A DNA stretch of 64,000 bases from Alteromonas confluentis (GTDB lineage Bacteria > Pseudomonadota > Gammaproteobacteria > Enterobacterales > Alteromonadaceae), in NCBI RefSeq assembly GCF_001757105.1, contig NZ_MDHN01000006.1, positions 1-64,000 of the forward strand. The letters are read 5' to 3'. Each line of letters begins with the position of its first letter. The first letter of the stretch is position 1. The position numbers and the translations under genes were made by a program. The notes under the pieces are model-generated. The model ran no database searches, was not told the origin of the DNA, and saw nothing but the letters and a program-made list of their open reading frames with translations. Shown piece by piece: positions 1 to 8,903 of this stretch.

Positions 1-807
1 ATCATAGAAAGCATTAAACGGCGGGTGCGTGATGGTAGCGTGCTGCGCTTAATCAGCCAGTTCTTAACAAGTGGGGTGATGGTTGAAGGCCATTGGCAGC
101 AGACAGACACAGGGAGTCCGCAAGGTGGGGTAATCAGCCCCTTGATAGCGAACATCTATCTGGATGCGTTTGATAAGGAGATGATGCAACGTGGCCACCG
201 CATAGTGCGCTACGCTGATGATATTCTTATCTTGTGTCGCAGTCGTTCAGCGGCAGAGAATGCGCAACGACAAGCGACCCAAATCCTTGAAGGTAAACTG
301 AAGCTGACCGTGAACACAGAGAAAACCCACATCACACACAGTGATGCGGGTGTCAGGTTCCTTGGTGTGGAAATCGGGACGAAATATACCCGAATCCAAG
401 CGAAGAAACTGGCATTGTTCAAAATGAAGCTAAAGGAGATGACAAAACGCAACGGGGGAAAACCGTTGTCACATGTCATCAACAGACTGAATCCACTGCT
501 AAGAGGGTTCAGCCAGTACTTCAGGATTGCCAATGCCAGCAGGGCATTCAAGCAAATCGCGAGTTGGCTGAGACGCAGACTGCGCAGTGTTCAACTGAAG
601 TTATGGAAAAAGGCGAGCCGCCTGCATCGCTGGCTACGACAGCGGGGCTACAAAGGCAAGTTCGCGTCCATGAGCATGACGAGTTGGCGCAGCGCAAGAA
701 GCCCACTGGCAAGCTACGCGATGCCAAACAGCTGGTTTAACGAACTTGGACTGGTGAATCTGGAAGACGTTAGAACGGGAAATGTGCCCAGCAATTACGC
801 TGGATAA
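1..807 (+). CDS. ltrA: Group II intron reverse transcriptase/maturase, C-terminal part
   Basis: This is the back half of the intron-encoded protein, which assists splicing and copies the intron into new DNA sites. The frame is open through the left edge, so the gene is partial at its 5' end; the GTG at 25 is not a true start. Visible are the SPQGG motif of RT block 4, the catalytic YADD at 211-222, and a basic maturase (X) region with the PLLRGFSQYF motif. The protein stops soon after the maturase region, with no cysteine/histidine-rich HNH endonuclease domain, so it belongs to the endonuclease-less intron proteins. Such introns usually need a single-stranded target, for example at replication forks. 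Identification is firm; the intron subclass is not determined. Confidence 0.9.
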   Translation: MIESIKRRVRDGSVLRLISQFLTSGVMVEGHWQQTDTGSPQGGVISPLIANIYLDAFDKEMMQRGHRIVRYADDILILCRSRSAAENAQRQATQILEGKLKLTVNTEKTHITHSDAGVRFLGVEIGTKYTRIQAKKLALFKMKLKEMTKRNGGKPLSHVINRLNPLLRGFSQYFRIANASRAFKQIASWLRRRLRSVQLKLWKKASRLHRWLRQRGYKGKFASMSMTSWRSARSPLASYAMPNSWFNELGLVNLEDVRTGNVPSNYAG

Positions 808-816
808 ACTGTACAG

Positions 817-887
817 GAGCCGTATACGAGGCCCGTACGTACGGTTCTGTGAGAGGGATGAGGCGGTGATGCCTCACCCTACTCGAT
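817..887 (+). ncRNA. Group II intron domains V and VI
   Basis: Domain V: GAGCCGT (817-823) pairs with ACGGTTC (841-847), and an inner TACG (825-828) pairs with CGTA (834-837), leaving the internal bulge expected for the catalytic hairpin. Domain VI: 851-887, with TGAGGC (859-864) pairing with GCCTCA (871-876) around a small loop, and the unpaired A at 881 as candidate branch point. Domain V is the most conserved element of these ribozymes and supports the call independently of the protein. Confidence 0.8.
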
Positions 888-1059
888 GTGCCTGAAAGAA
901 CACAATTTGGTTAAAAGGGAGACAACCAAAAGAGTACAAAAAATAGCCTGAAAACGGCATTTTTCAGAACGTATAAACGCCGCCAATATAGTAATAGACA
1001 AACCACAAAACCAAATCCTCTATCACTTTAAAAAATATTTTTAATTTCTTTAAAAACGT

Positions 1060-1088
1060 TTGTTTTTGAGTGATTTGCGATCTATAAG
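1060..1088 (+). promoter_or_regulatory. Candidate sigma-70 promoter of the receptor gene
   Basis: TTGTTT (1060-1065), a 17-bp spacer and TATAAG (1083-1088). The -10 is good (5 of 6), the -35 weak (3 of 6). Transcription would begin near 1095, giving a leader of about 120 nt. Confidence 0.35.
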
Positions 1089-1090
1089 TT

Positions 1091-1167
1091 CCCTCAGCAA
1101 ACGGCCAGTTTGCAAAATTATTAAACATTAAAAACAGAAATTATCACCCACTGAGGGACGTTTTTTT
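1091..1167 (+). promoter_or_regulatory. Structured 5' leader of the receptor gene
   Basis: GCAAAC (1097-1102) and GTTTGC (1108-1113) form a perfect 6-bp hairpin with a 5-nt loop. Flanking it, CCCTCAG (1091-1097) is complementary to CTGAGGG (1151-1157), which is followed by ACG and seven T (1161-1167). This resembles a nested hairpin ending in a terminator-like T run, placed about 50 nt before the start codon. It could be an attenuator or simply a stabilising 5' stem. Confidence 0.35.
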
Positions 1168-1217
1168 ACATCGAAGAAACACCCAGTGGACAGATGACGA
1201 AAATCCAGGAAACCACT

Positions 1218-3788
1218 ATGAAAACTTCACTGTCACAAGTGACCAGAAATGTGCGAATTGCACTGGCAGCATCTGCTGCTGTGGGCATGCTCGCATCTGC
1301 AAATACCTATGCGCAGGAAGCTGACGAAGCCGAAGCGAAAGATTTTGAACAAATCGCCGTTGTAGGTACCCGTGCTGCCCCTCGTTCTGTTGGCGAGTCT
1401 CCAGTACCGGTAGATATTATTTCCAGTGACGAGTTCCAAAACCAGGGCGCAACTGACATGGTCTCCATGATGCAGACTGTTGTTCCTTCATTTAACGTGA
1501 ACGACCAGCCAATCAACGATGCTTCAACACTGGTACGTCCTGCTAACCTGCGTGGTATGGCATCAGACCACACCTTGGTGCTGGTAAATGGTAAGCGTCG
1601 TCACCGTTCTGCGGTAATCACTTTCCTGGGTGGCGGTCTTTCTGACGGTGCACAAGGCCCAGATATTTCTGTTATTCCTTCATCTGCACTGAAGCAGGTG
1701 GAAGTACTGCGTGACGGTGCAGCGGCTCAGTATGGTTCTGACGCTATCGCGGGTGTGATTAACTTCGTACTCAACGACGCCGATGAAGGCGGTATGGTTG
1801 AAGCCCGTTATGGTTCTTACTACGAAGGCGACGGCGACCTGATGCAAATCTCAGGTAACATTGGTCTTCCACTAAGTGAGAACGGTTTTATTAACCTGTC
1901 TGCTGAATACCGCACAGCTGATCCAACATCGCGCAGCGTACAGCGTGATGACGCAGCGGCCCTGATTGCTGCCGGTAACACTGCTGTTGCCGATCCTGCC
2001 CAAGTGTGGGGTTCGCCTGAAATTAAAGACGACATCAAGTTCTTCGCGAACTTAGGTCTGGAACTGAACGATAACGCCGAAGCCTACATGTTCGGTAACT
2101 ACGCAGAGCGTGAAGTGGAAGGTGGTTTCTACTACCGTAACCCGCACAACCGTGGCGGTGTGAATGACGGTGGTACTGATGCCGACGGTAACCAGTTACT
2201 GCTGGTTGGCGACCTGACTGGCGATATGTCTGGTAACTGCCCAACTGACATTCAAGTGGGTGACAACGTGCTTGAAAATCCACGTTACATCAACGAAGTT
2301 GCTAATAACCCGAACTGTTTCGCATTTAACGAAATGTTCCCAGGTGGTTTCACGCCTCGCTTCGGTGGTACGGTTCAAGATATGTCACTGGTATTCGGTA
2401 CCCGTGGTGAACTGCCGAACGAAATCGGTTACGACATCAGCTTAAACCTGGGTCAAAACGAAATCGACTTCGCGATTTCAAACACCATCAACCCTTCTTT
2501 AGGTCCAGACACGCCAACGTCGTTTAAGCCTGGTACTTATGTTCAGTCTGAACAGACTTTCGACCTTGACCTGACCAAGCCAATTGAAGTGGGTCTGAAT
2601 GAGCCTCTGTATCTGGCTGGTGGTTTCCAGTATCGCCACGAGAGCTATGAAGCGAAAGCGGGTGATATTGCCTCTTATGAAATTGGTCCATTGGCTTCAC
2701 AAGGCTTCGGTATCGGTTCAAACGGTTTCCCGGGTTTGTCTAACAAGAGCCAAGGCGAAGCATCACGTCACAACATCGCATTTTATTTAGATGCTGAATT
2801 GTACCTGACGGATGATTTCCTGGTTGCCGCTGCGGTACGTTACGAAGATTACTCTGACTTCGGTAACACCACGAAAGGTAAAGTGTCTGCGCGTTACCAG
2901 TTAACCGATAACATTGCACTGCGTGGTGCGTACTCTACTGGCTTTAAAGCGCCTACAATCGGTCAGAGCACCGTGCGTAACGTAACCACTGCATTTGGTG
3001 CGAGTGGTCAGCTGGAAGATCAGGCAACATTGCCACCAACAGATCCTATCTCTGTACAGAAAGGTGGTACGCCGTTAACGCCAGAAGAATCTGAGTCTAT
3101 GAGCTTCGGTGTTGTTGCTGAGTTCGACAACGGTCTGTTCCTGACTGCCGACTACTACCACATTGAAGTGACTGACCGTATCAGTACAACTTCAGCAATC
3201 GCGTTAACTGAAGAAGACATTGCTGCTCTGCTGGCACAAGGTGTGAGCGATGCGTCTAGCTTCTCTGCGGTTAAGTTCTTCACTAACGATTTCGATACCA
3301 CAACTGAAGGTCTTGATGTTGTTGCTAACTACAGCCAGGACATGTTTGGCGGTGAAACCAAGTACTCACTGGCATACAACTGGACTTCAACAACGGTTGA
3401 CCAAGCTTCAGACAACATCACACCAGAGCGTGTACGTATGCTGGAAGACAACCTGCCAGCAACCCGTTGGAGCTTTACTGCCAACCACACTAATGGTGAC
3501 TGGCGCGTACTGGGTCGTCTGAACTATTTCGGTAGCATCTTTGAAGATCACCTGGATTCAGGTCTGCCTATCGACAATATTGGTTCTGAGCTGAGCCTAG
3601 ACGTTGAAGTGGGTTATCACTTTACCGACGACCTGCAGGTTGTTGTAGGTGCGAAGAATGCGCTGGATGAGTACCCAGACCGCAATACGCAGTACGATAA
3701 TGAGATTGCTGGTGCTATGTATCCGGTAACTTCACCATTGGGTATCAATGGTGGTTTCTACTACGTTCGTGGTATTTACACCTTCTAA
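1218..3788 (+). CDS. TonB-dependent outer-membrane receptor (transporter type, no signalling domain)
   Basis: Outer-membrane beta-barrel that imports a scarce ligand using TonB energy. The start at 1218 is chosen over the ATG at 1194 because AGGA lies 7 nt upstream and the protein then begins with a clean signal peptide (MKTSLSQ... to about residue 33). 856 aa. After the signal come a TonB-box-like IAVVGTR segment, a plug domain with LVNGKRRHRS and LRDGAAAQYGSDAIAG, and a long barrel ending in aromatic F, as in outer-membrane proteins. It lacks the N-terminal STN domain present in its paralogue at 5896-8796, with which it shares most plug motifs almost unchanged. It has its own terminator and precedes an ECF sigma/anti-sigma pair. 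Its codons appear more uniform than those of the paralogue, suggesting higher expression (impression only). The ligand cannot be told from sequence. Confidence 0.92.
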   Translation: MKTSLSQVTRNVRIALAASAAVGMLASANTYAQEADEAEAKDFEQIAVVGTRAAPRSVGESPVPVDIISSDEFQNQGATDMVSMMQTVVPSFNVNDQPINDASTLVRPANLRGMASDHTLVLVNGKRRHRSAVITFLGGGLSDGAQGPDISVIPSSALKQVEVLRDGAAAQYGSDAIAGVINFVLNDADEGGMVEARYGSYYEGDGDLMQISGNIGLPLSENGFINLSAEYRTADPTSRSVQRDDAAALIAAGNTAVADPAQVWGSPEIKDDIKFFANLGLELNDNAEAYMFGNYAEREVEGGFYYRNPHNRGGVNDGGTDADGNQLLLVGDLTGDMSGNCPTDIQVGDNVLENPRYINEVANNPNCFAFNEMFPGGFTPRFGGTVQDMSLVFGTRGELPNEIGYDISLNLGQNEIDFAISNTINPSLGPDTPTSFKPGTYVQSEQTFDLDLTKPIEVGLNEPLYLAGGFQYRHESYEAKAGDIASYEIGPLASQGFGIGSNGFPGLSNKSQGEASRHNIAFYLDAELYLTDDFLVAAAVRYEDYSDFGNTTKGKVSARYQLTDNIALRGAYSTGFKAPTIGQSTVRNVTTAFGASGQLEDQATLPPTDPISVQKGGTPLTPEESESMSFGVVAEFDNGLFLTADYYHIEVTDRISTTSAIALTEEDIAALLAQGVSDASSFSAVKFFTNDFDTTTEGLDVVANYSQDMFGGETKYSLAYNWTSTTVDQASDNITPERVRMLEDNLPATRWSFTANHTNGDWRVLGRLNYFGSIFEDHLDSGLPIDNIGSELSLDVEVGYHFTDDLQVVVGAKNALDEYPDRNTQYDNEIAGAMYPVTSPLGINGGFYYVRGIYTF

Positions 3789-3806
3789 TAGCTAGTACTG
3801 TCAATT

Positions 3807-3829
3807 AAAAGGGGGCTTTGCCCCCTTTA
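3807..3829 (+). terminator. Rho-independent terminator after receptor gene
   Basis: A hairpin with arms AAAGGGGGC/CCCCCTTT around a short TTTG loop, ending in T residues, 18 nt after the stop codon. It separates the receptor gene from the sigma-factor operon downstream. Confidence 0.8.
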
Positions 3830-3930
3830 TTGGCTGTAAAAAGTACGAAAAAATGCATGACTTATGTAGTAATAAACTGGCAATATAGCCTGTGTTGTAA
3901 CGGTTTTGCTACATATACTGCGAAGAAAAT

Positions 3931-4491
3931 ATGACCAGAAAGTCGACTATTGCTGCCACATTTATAAAATACCGCACAAAAATGATGCGGGCTGTGGGCG
4001 CTATTGTCAGTTCGGATGATATCGAAGACATCGTGCAGGAAGCGTTCATAAAAAGTTACGAAGCAGAACTTACCCAAGAGATCCGCTACGAACGCACTTA
4101 CATGCTCAAAACAGCAAGAAACCTTGCGCTTAATCATGTGAACAGTGCTGCCAGCCAGTTAAATCAGGCGGTAGACGATATGGACATGCTATCTAATGAT
4201 CTCATTGGATATAACCTTGAAAAGCATGTCGAAAGTAAAGAACGATTTATTCATTTCTGTCGCGCCACTGAATCTTTGTCGCCAGAAGTGAAGCGAGTAT
4301 TTTTATTAAAGAAAGTTTATGGCATGAGCCAGCGCGACATTGCTGAGCTTGTGGGGCTAAGTGAAAGTACTGTAGAGAAACACGTGGCGAAAGGCCTGTT
4401 ACAGTGCTCTAAATTTCTGGCGTCATCCGGTGACACATCCAGAGACAAACCCGTTAAGCCTAAACATCATCAGGACAATCATAGTAGTTAA
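3931..4491 (+). CDS. ECF RNA polymerase sigma factor, FecI-like
   Basis: 186-aa sigma-70 family factor of the extracytoplasmic-function group. Region 2 is visible around residues 25-75 (DDIEDIVQEAFIKSYEAE) and region 4 around 120-165, with the helix-turn-helix MSQRDIAELVGLSESTVEKHV. It is followed after 3 nt by a FecR-type regulator and then by a receptor with an STN domain, the standard cell-surface signalling arrangement. In that arrangement ligand binding outside frees or activates the sigma factor. Likely targets are one or both flanking receptor genes. No clear ECF promoter was recognised by eye. Confidence 0.9.
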   Translation: MTRKSTIAATFIKYRTKMMRAVGAIVSSDDIEDIVQEAFIKSYEAELTQEIRYERTYMLKTARNLALNHVNSAASQLNQAVDDMDMLSNDLIGYNLEKHVESKERFIHFCRATESLSPEVKRVFLLKKVYGMSQRDIAELVGLSESTVEKHVAKGLLQCSKFLASSGDTSRDKPVKPKHHQDNHSS

Positions 4492-4494
4492 GCC

Positions 4495-5562
4495 ATGAGT
4501 AATGTCAGTAAATTTACCAGCAAGGACGATATCCACGAAGAAGCGTGTTTGTGGATAAGCCGGATTGATCGTGGTTTGAGTAGTGAAGAGACCGAATCAC
4601 TGCAAGCATGGTTGGGCGCAAGTTCCAGTCATCGCAGGATCCTTTTCGAAGTGGCTCAATTGTGGGACGACTTGAGCGTACTTAATGAATTAAAAGGGCT
4701 GTTCCCAGACCGTAATCAATATAATGGCGAAGCCCGCAAAGCAAAGAGCATTTTACGTCAAGCGCGCTGGAGCGTTGCCGCTGGTTTTATTTTGATGGTT
4801 GCCGCTGCTGCCATGATGGTGGATTCCTATTGGCTTAACCAGAGTGATTCCGGCTATCAGTTGGTCCAGCGAGTGGGAACGGCCATTGGTGAGCAGAAAA
4901 CCCTGACCCTAAACGACGGTTCAGTGGTGCACATGAATACTAACTCCGCGATTCACATTAAGTTTGATGAAGACGAGCGGATCATTGATTTAATCAAGGG
5001 TGAAGCTCACTTCACCGTCGCTCACGATGCAAGCCGACCTTTCACCGTGACTGCTGGTATTAATACCGTCACCGCTATCGGTACGGCGTTTAACATGCAG
5101 TATACCAACGACGAGGCATTTGAATTGGTCGTCACTGAAGGGCGAGTTCTGGTGCAAGATAAAGTGTCTTCGATTTCCCGGGAGGAGATTGCAGATGTGA
5201 TAAAGTCTGGAACAACTCGCGCTGACCTTAAGTTACTGGCCGCTGGTGAAAAAGCCAATGTCGACGGTATCCTCAGCGATTTGAGAAATCTTGATGATGA
5301 TGCCATGGAGCAAGATCTCGCCTGGCAACAGGGCATGATTGTATTCAAAGGTGAAGCGTTAGAAGATGCTTTACGTGAAATTGAACGTTACACCGCTGTC
5401 AGCTTTGAAATAGATGGCGCAGAACTGCGTAAAAAGCGTGTGGCTGGATATTTCAAGGTAGGTGACATCAGTGGCCTGCTATCCGCACTTAAAAACAGCT
5501 TCCACATCGAGCACAAGCGAGTAGATGCCATGACGATTCAATTGTCAGAGCAAGAAAGCTAA
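4495..5562 (+). CDS. FecR-family anti-sigma/sigma regulator, inner membrane
   Basis: 355 aa. The N-terminal cytoplasmic part (residues about 12-60, EEACLWISRIDRG and a Q-L-W-DDL end) is the FecR N-terminal domain that holds the sigma factor. A single membrane helix lies at about 93-110. The periplasmic FecR domain follows (LNDGSVVHMNTNS, AIGTAFNM, VVTEGRV), and the C-terminal about 80 residues (GEALEDALREIERYT) resemble an STN-like fold, which contacts the receptor. The ATG lies 3 nt after the sigma-factor stop, so the two are translated together. The gene ends at a terminator, so the downstream receptor probably has its own promoter. Confidence 0.88.
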   Translation: MSNVSKFTSKDDIHEEACLWISRIDRGLSSEETESLQAWLGASSSHRRILFEVAQLWDDLSVLNELKGLFPDRNQYNGEARKAKSILRQARWSVAAGFILMVAAAAMMVDSYWLNQSDSGYQLVQRVGTAIGEQKTLTLNDGSVVHMNTNSAIHIKFDEDERIIDLIKGEAHFTVAHDASRPFTVTAGINTVTAIGTAFNMQYTNDEAFELVVTEGRVLVQDKVSSISREEIADVIKSGTTRADLKLLAAGEKANVDGILSDLRNLDDDAMEQDLAWQQGMIVFKGEALEDALREIERYTAVSFEIDGAELRKKRVAGYFKVGDISGLLSALKNSFHIEHKRVDAMTIQLSEQES

Positions 5563-5570
5563 TTCAAGAG

Positions 5571-5598
5571 TAGCCCGCTTCATAGCGGCGCTATTTTT
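5571..5598 (+). terminator. Terminator after the sigma/anti-sigma operon
   Basis: TAGC-CCGCT pairs with AGCGG-(C)-GCTA around a TCAT loop with one bulged C, followed by TTTTT, 8 nt after the stop of the FecR-like gene. Confidence 0.7.
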
Positions 5599-5895
5599 GT
5601 GCCTAATATCAACTTTTATAGCCGTGTTCACAGTGGATGTGGCAATTCTCAAGTTATCTCAGTATTAATTTTTATTATTCCGGCCATTGGTATATTGTGC
5701 CGGTCGTAGTATGTAGGTAGCGTTGTGGAAGTCAGAAAAGTCGTTATACTGCATTAACAGCAACATCAATACTTTGTAACTCACTATATGTATAGCCTGT
5801 AAGCGAATCAGCGCTGAATAATAATAACGAAACCACGTAATAGTGAAGAAATTCGACAATGTTAATTTTTAATACTTTTGACAACTAGCCTGTTC
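5599..5895. other. Intergenic region upstream of the signalling receptor
   Basis: About 300 bp, AT-rich, no gene. It should contain the promoter of the receptor at 5896. GGAAGTC near 5725 could be part of an ECF-type -35, but the spacing to a matching -10 is not convincing. No Fur box, repeat or RNA structure stands out. Confidence 0.4.
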
Positions 5896-8796
5896 ATGCG
5901 CTTTTCATTAGTAAGCCAACGCCTTAGACGACAGCTTCGCATCACCGGATTAGTTGCAGCCAGCTACTTCGCTGCATCTGTTGCAATGGCTCAACAGAAA
6001 ATTGAATTCGACATTCCTGCGCAGCGGGCGGATGTTGCGTTAACAGAATTCGCTAAACAAGCGAATACCACCTTACTGTTTCCCTATGAACTCGCCGAGA
6101 AAGTGCAAGCTAATGGCTTGTCGGGTACTTTTACCCTGCAGGAGGGGTTAATTCATCTTTTGAAGGGAACCGAGCTCGCCGTGCAGATTGATGCTACTGG
6201 CATGCTAACCGTAAAGCCTATTGTTGAGTTACGCCAGCCACCACCGCGTCCACCTAAAACCCGCATTAATGATGACATCGGTTTTTCTATTGAACGTATC
6301 GCTATCGTAGGCACCCGCAGTGCACCACGTTCAGTGGTTGAGTCGCCGGTACCGCTGGACATCATTGCCGGTGATACACTCCAAGCTCAGGGCAGTTCCG
6401 ATGTGTTAAGCATGCTGGCCGGTGTTGTACCGTCACTGAATGTAAACGATCAGCCCATAAACGATGCCGCTAGTTTAGTTCGCCCGGCCAATCTGCGGGG
6501 TATGGCTGCCGACCACACGCTGGTGTTACTTAATGGCAAGCGACGCCATCGATCCTCTGTGATTACGTTCCTGGGAGGCGGTTTATCAGATGGTGCACAG
6601 GGGCCTGATATTTCAGTCTTGCCCGCCGGTGCCATGAGACAGGTTGAAGTGCTTCGCGACGGCGCCGCAGCGCAGTACGGTTCGGATGCGATTGCTGGGG
6701 TTATCAACTTTGTGCTCGACGACCGCCGAGAGGGGGGATACCTCAGCGCAAAAACCGGTGAGTATTATGAAGGTGATGGCGAACTGGTTCATCTACAAGG
6801 GAACCTTGGCACGTCATTGGGAAGTGGCTTTTTTAATATCACGGCAGAGTATCAACAACGGAATGGCACGAGTCGTTCCGTGCAGCGCGCAGACGCACAA
6901 GCGCTTATCGACGCCGGTAATACGTTTGTTTCATCCCCCTCCCAGGTATGGGGAGCGCTGGATGTAAATAGCGACGCCAAACTGGCTTTTAATGCGGCGG
7001 TTCCGCTAACCGAGAAAGTCGATGTCTATTGGTTTGGTACCGCTGCACGTCGTGAAATTGAGGGCGGATTTTACTATCGTCACCCTCATACCAGACTGGG
7101 GATTTTTGCTGATCCAAACAGTGATACAGCCAAACTTCTCGTCGCAGACAAAGATGGCTTAGGGCAGGGGATAACGTGTCCTGATATTTTTATCACCGAC
7201 AACAACGTGTTGGACGACCCCGCCTATTTGCAAATTGCGGATAATTCTACGTCGCTGGGCCAGAACTGTTTTGCATTTAATGAATGGTTTCCCGGTGGCT
7301 TTACCCCACGCTTTGGCGGTGTGATAAAAGACGGTTCTGCCTTTGCGGGCATTCGCGGTGAGCTCAATGATGATTGGCTTTTTGATCTTAGTGCCAGTGT
7401 CGGTTATTCGAATGTGAGCTATCGCTTGCATAACACCATTAATCCCTCGCTAGGCGAAGCGACGCCAACCAGTTTTACGCCCGGTGCGGTCAGTCAGTTA
7501 GAGCGTACCATCAACCTGGATTTTTCTCGTTTCTTTGACAGTTGGACGTCTAAACCTATCAGTTTCGCAACGGGTATGGAGTGGCGACGTGAGCGCTATA
7601 GCCAGCAGGCAGGCGATGAAGCGTCGTGGATTGAAGGGCCGTTTGCGAACAATGCAGAAGTTGCGACTTCTCCTGGCTTTGGGATTGGTTCTAATGGCTT
7701 TCCGGGTTATCAGCCGGTCACTGCAGGGGACTGGAGCCGCCACAACTGGGCCTTGTATGCCGATGTGGAAATGTACCTGAGTGAAGATCTGCAACTTGCC
7801 ACCGCATTGCGCTCAGAGCACTTCTCTGATTTTGGCTCTACCCTAGATGGTAAGGTTAATCTGCGATACCAGTTAAACGATATCGTGTCTTTTCGAAGCT
7901 CTCTAAGTTCGGGCTTCAAGGCGCCCACGGTGGGGCAGAGCAATGTCATCAATATTACTACGGCCTATGCGTCAACGGGTCTGGAAGATCAAGCAACGCT
8001 GCCTCCTACGCACCCTATATCGCAAATGCTGGGTGCCGAACCGCTAACCCCAGAAGAATCGATTAACAGCAGCATTGGACTGGTCGCCTTTTGGGACGAG
8101 GATTTTTATCTCACCATCGATTATTTCAATATTCGTCTGTATGACCGTATCAGTACCACATCCGCCATTCCCCTTACTGCAGACGACGTGGAACAACTCA
8201 TCGCACAGGGTAATCCGGAAGCCGACAACTACCGCGCTATTAAATATTTTGCCAATGATTTTGATACCGCGACACAGGGTGTCGATATTGTATTGAATTA
8301 CCGGTTTGATTTGGCTGATGTGACCAATGCGCTAACGACATCATTTAACTGGACAGATACGCGGGTTAAGCGGCTTTCGGCTTTTCCGCAAACTCAGCCT
8401 GATGGTGAAGTGTTACTGGTACCTAGTCTGACACCGCAGCGGGTGCGCATGCTGGAAGACAACCTTCCTGCCGTGCGGATAACCACTACCTTAAAGCAAC
8501 ACTGGCAGGCCTGGTCTATGCTGTGGCGGCTTAAGTACTATGGCGCGTTTTATGAAGACCATGTTGATGCGGCTGCGGGAATGGATATCGACGGTAGCAG
8601 CATGATTACCCTGGATGCGGAATTAAGCTGGCACTATTCTGAAAACCTGACGCTGGCGTTAGGGGCTTCGAATGTATTTAATACAACGCCGCAAATTAAT
8701 CCTTATGCAGATGTAGTAGGGGCGCTGTATCCACCTACATCACCTTCAGGTATGAACGGTGGATTCTGGTATTTGCAGTCGCGATATGATTTTTAA
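5896..8796 (+). CDS. TonB-dependent receptor with N-terminal STN signalling domain (transducer type)
   Basis: 966 aa from the ATG at 5896; a TTG at 5878 is possible but gives no better signal peptide, and neither has a strong ribosome site. A signal peptide (to about residue 33, ...AMAQQ) is followed by an STN domain at about 35-110 (FDIPAQRADVALTEFAKQAN, PYELAEKVQANGLSG), a proline-rich linker, a TonB-box-like IAIVGTR, plug and barrel. The STN domain is what FecR-type proteins bind, so this receptor can signal to the adjacent sigma factor. Plug and barrel are strongly similar to the receptor at 1218-3788 (shared: VNDQPINDA, LRGMA, NGKRRHRS, FLGGGLSDGAQGPDIS, LEDQATLPPT). The pair therefore arose by duplication, with the STN domain gained or lost. 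Ligand unknown. Confidence 0.92.
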   Translation: MRFSLVSQRLRRQLRITGLVAASYFAASVAMAQQKIEFDIPAQRADVALTEFAKQANTTLLFPYELAEKVQANGLSGTFTLQEGLIHLLKGTELAVQIDATGMLTVKPIVELRQPPPRPPKTRINDDIGFSIERIAIVGTRSAPRSVVESPVPLDIIAGDTLQAQGSSDVLSMLAGVVPSLNVNDQPINDAASLVRPANLRGMAADHTLVLLNGKRRHRSSVITFLGGGLSDGAQGPDISVLPAGAMRQVEVLRDGAAAQYGSDAIAGVINFVLDDRREGGYLSAKTGEYYEGDGELVHLQGNLGTSLGSGFFNITAEYQQRNGTSRSVQRADAQALIDAGNTFVSSPSQVWGALDVNSDAKLAFNAAVPLTEKVDVYWFGTAARREIEGGFYYRHPHTRLGIFADPNSDTAKLLVADKDGLGQGITCPDIFITDNNVLDDPAYLQIADNSTSLGQNCFAFNEWFPGGFTPRFGGVIKDGSAFAGIRGELNDDWLFDLSASVGYSNVSYRLHNTINPSLGEATPTSFTPGAVSQLERTINLDFSRFFDSWTSKPISFATGMEWRRERYSQQAGDEASWIEGPFANNAEVATSPGFGIGSNGFPGYQPVTAGDWSRHNWALYADVEMYLSEDLQLATALRSEHFSDFGSTLDGKVNLRYQLNDIVSFRSSLSSGFKAPTVGQSNVINITTAYASTGLEDQATLPPTHPISQMLGAEPLTPEESINSSIGLVAFWDEDFYLTIDYFNIRLYDRISTTSAIPLTADDVEQLIAQGNPEADNYRAIKYFANDFDTATQGVDIVLNYRFDLADVTNALTTSFNWTDTRVKRLSAFPQTQPDGEVLLVPSLTPQRVRMLEDNLPAVRITTTLKQHWQAWSMLWRLKYYGAFYEDHVDAAAGMDIDGSSMITLDAELSWHYSENLTLALGASNVFNTTPQINPYADVVGALYPPTSPSGMNGGFWYLQSRYDF

Positions 8797-8903
8797 CAAC
8801 GTGTGCAGGTTCGTGTTCGAAGAAAGCTTGAAGGCGTTAAACGTGCTAGGGCGCTGAACCCTGGAAGACGTAGAATAAAGCTGAAATTAAAGGGGAAGGC
8901 TAG

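Larger units (their letters stand above)
1..887 (+). mobile_element. Group II intron, 3' part (left end outside window)
   Basis: The window opens inside a group II intron. It contains the C-terminal part of the intron-encoded reverse transcriptase/maturase (to 807) followed by the catalytic RNA domains V and VI (817-887). The likely 3' splice junction is after ...ACTCGAT at 887, because the unpaired A at 881 in the 3' arm of the domain VI hairpin sits 7 nt before that end, the normal place of the branch-point A. The host site to the right is intergenic, upstream of a TonB-dependent receptor gene. The 5' intron part and 5' exon are not visible. Confidence 0.85.
888..1217. other. Intergenic region between intron and receptor gene
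   Basis: About 330 bp, AT-rich, with no credible gene. It holds the exon flank of the intron (a weak GCC/GGC hairpin with a T run near 948-964), a candidate sigma-70 promoter (1060-1088) and a structured leader (1091-1167) ahead of the receptor gene. Confidence 0.6.

Noticed and set aside
6450-8296. Antisense and alternate-frame frames within the receptor genes
   Set aside because: Both receptor genes are full length with continuous family motifs; the shadows have no support.
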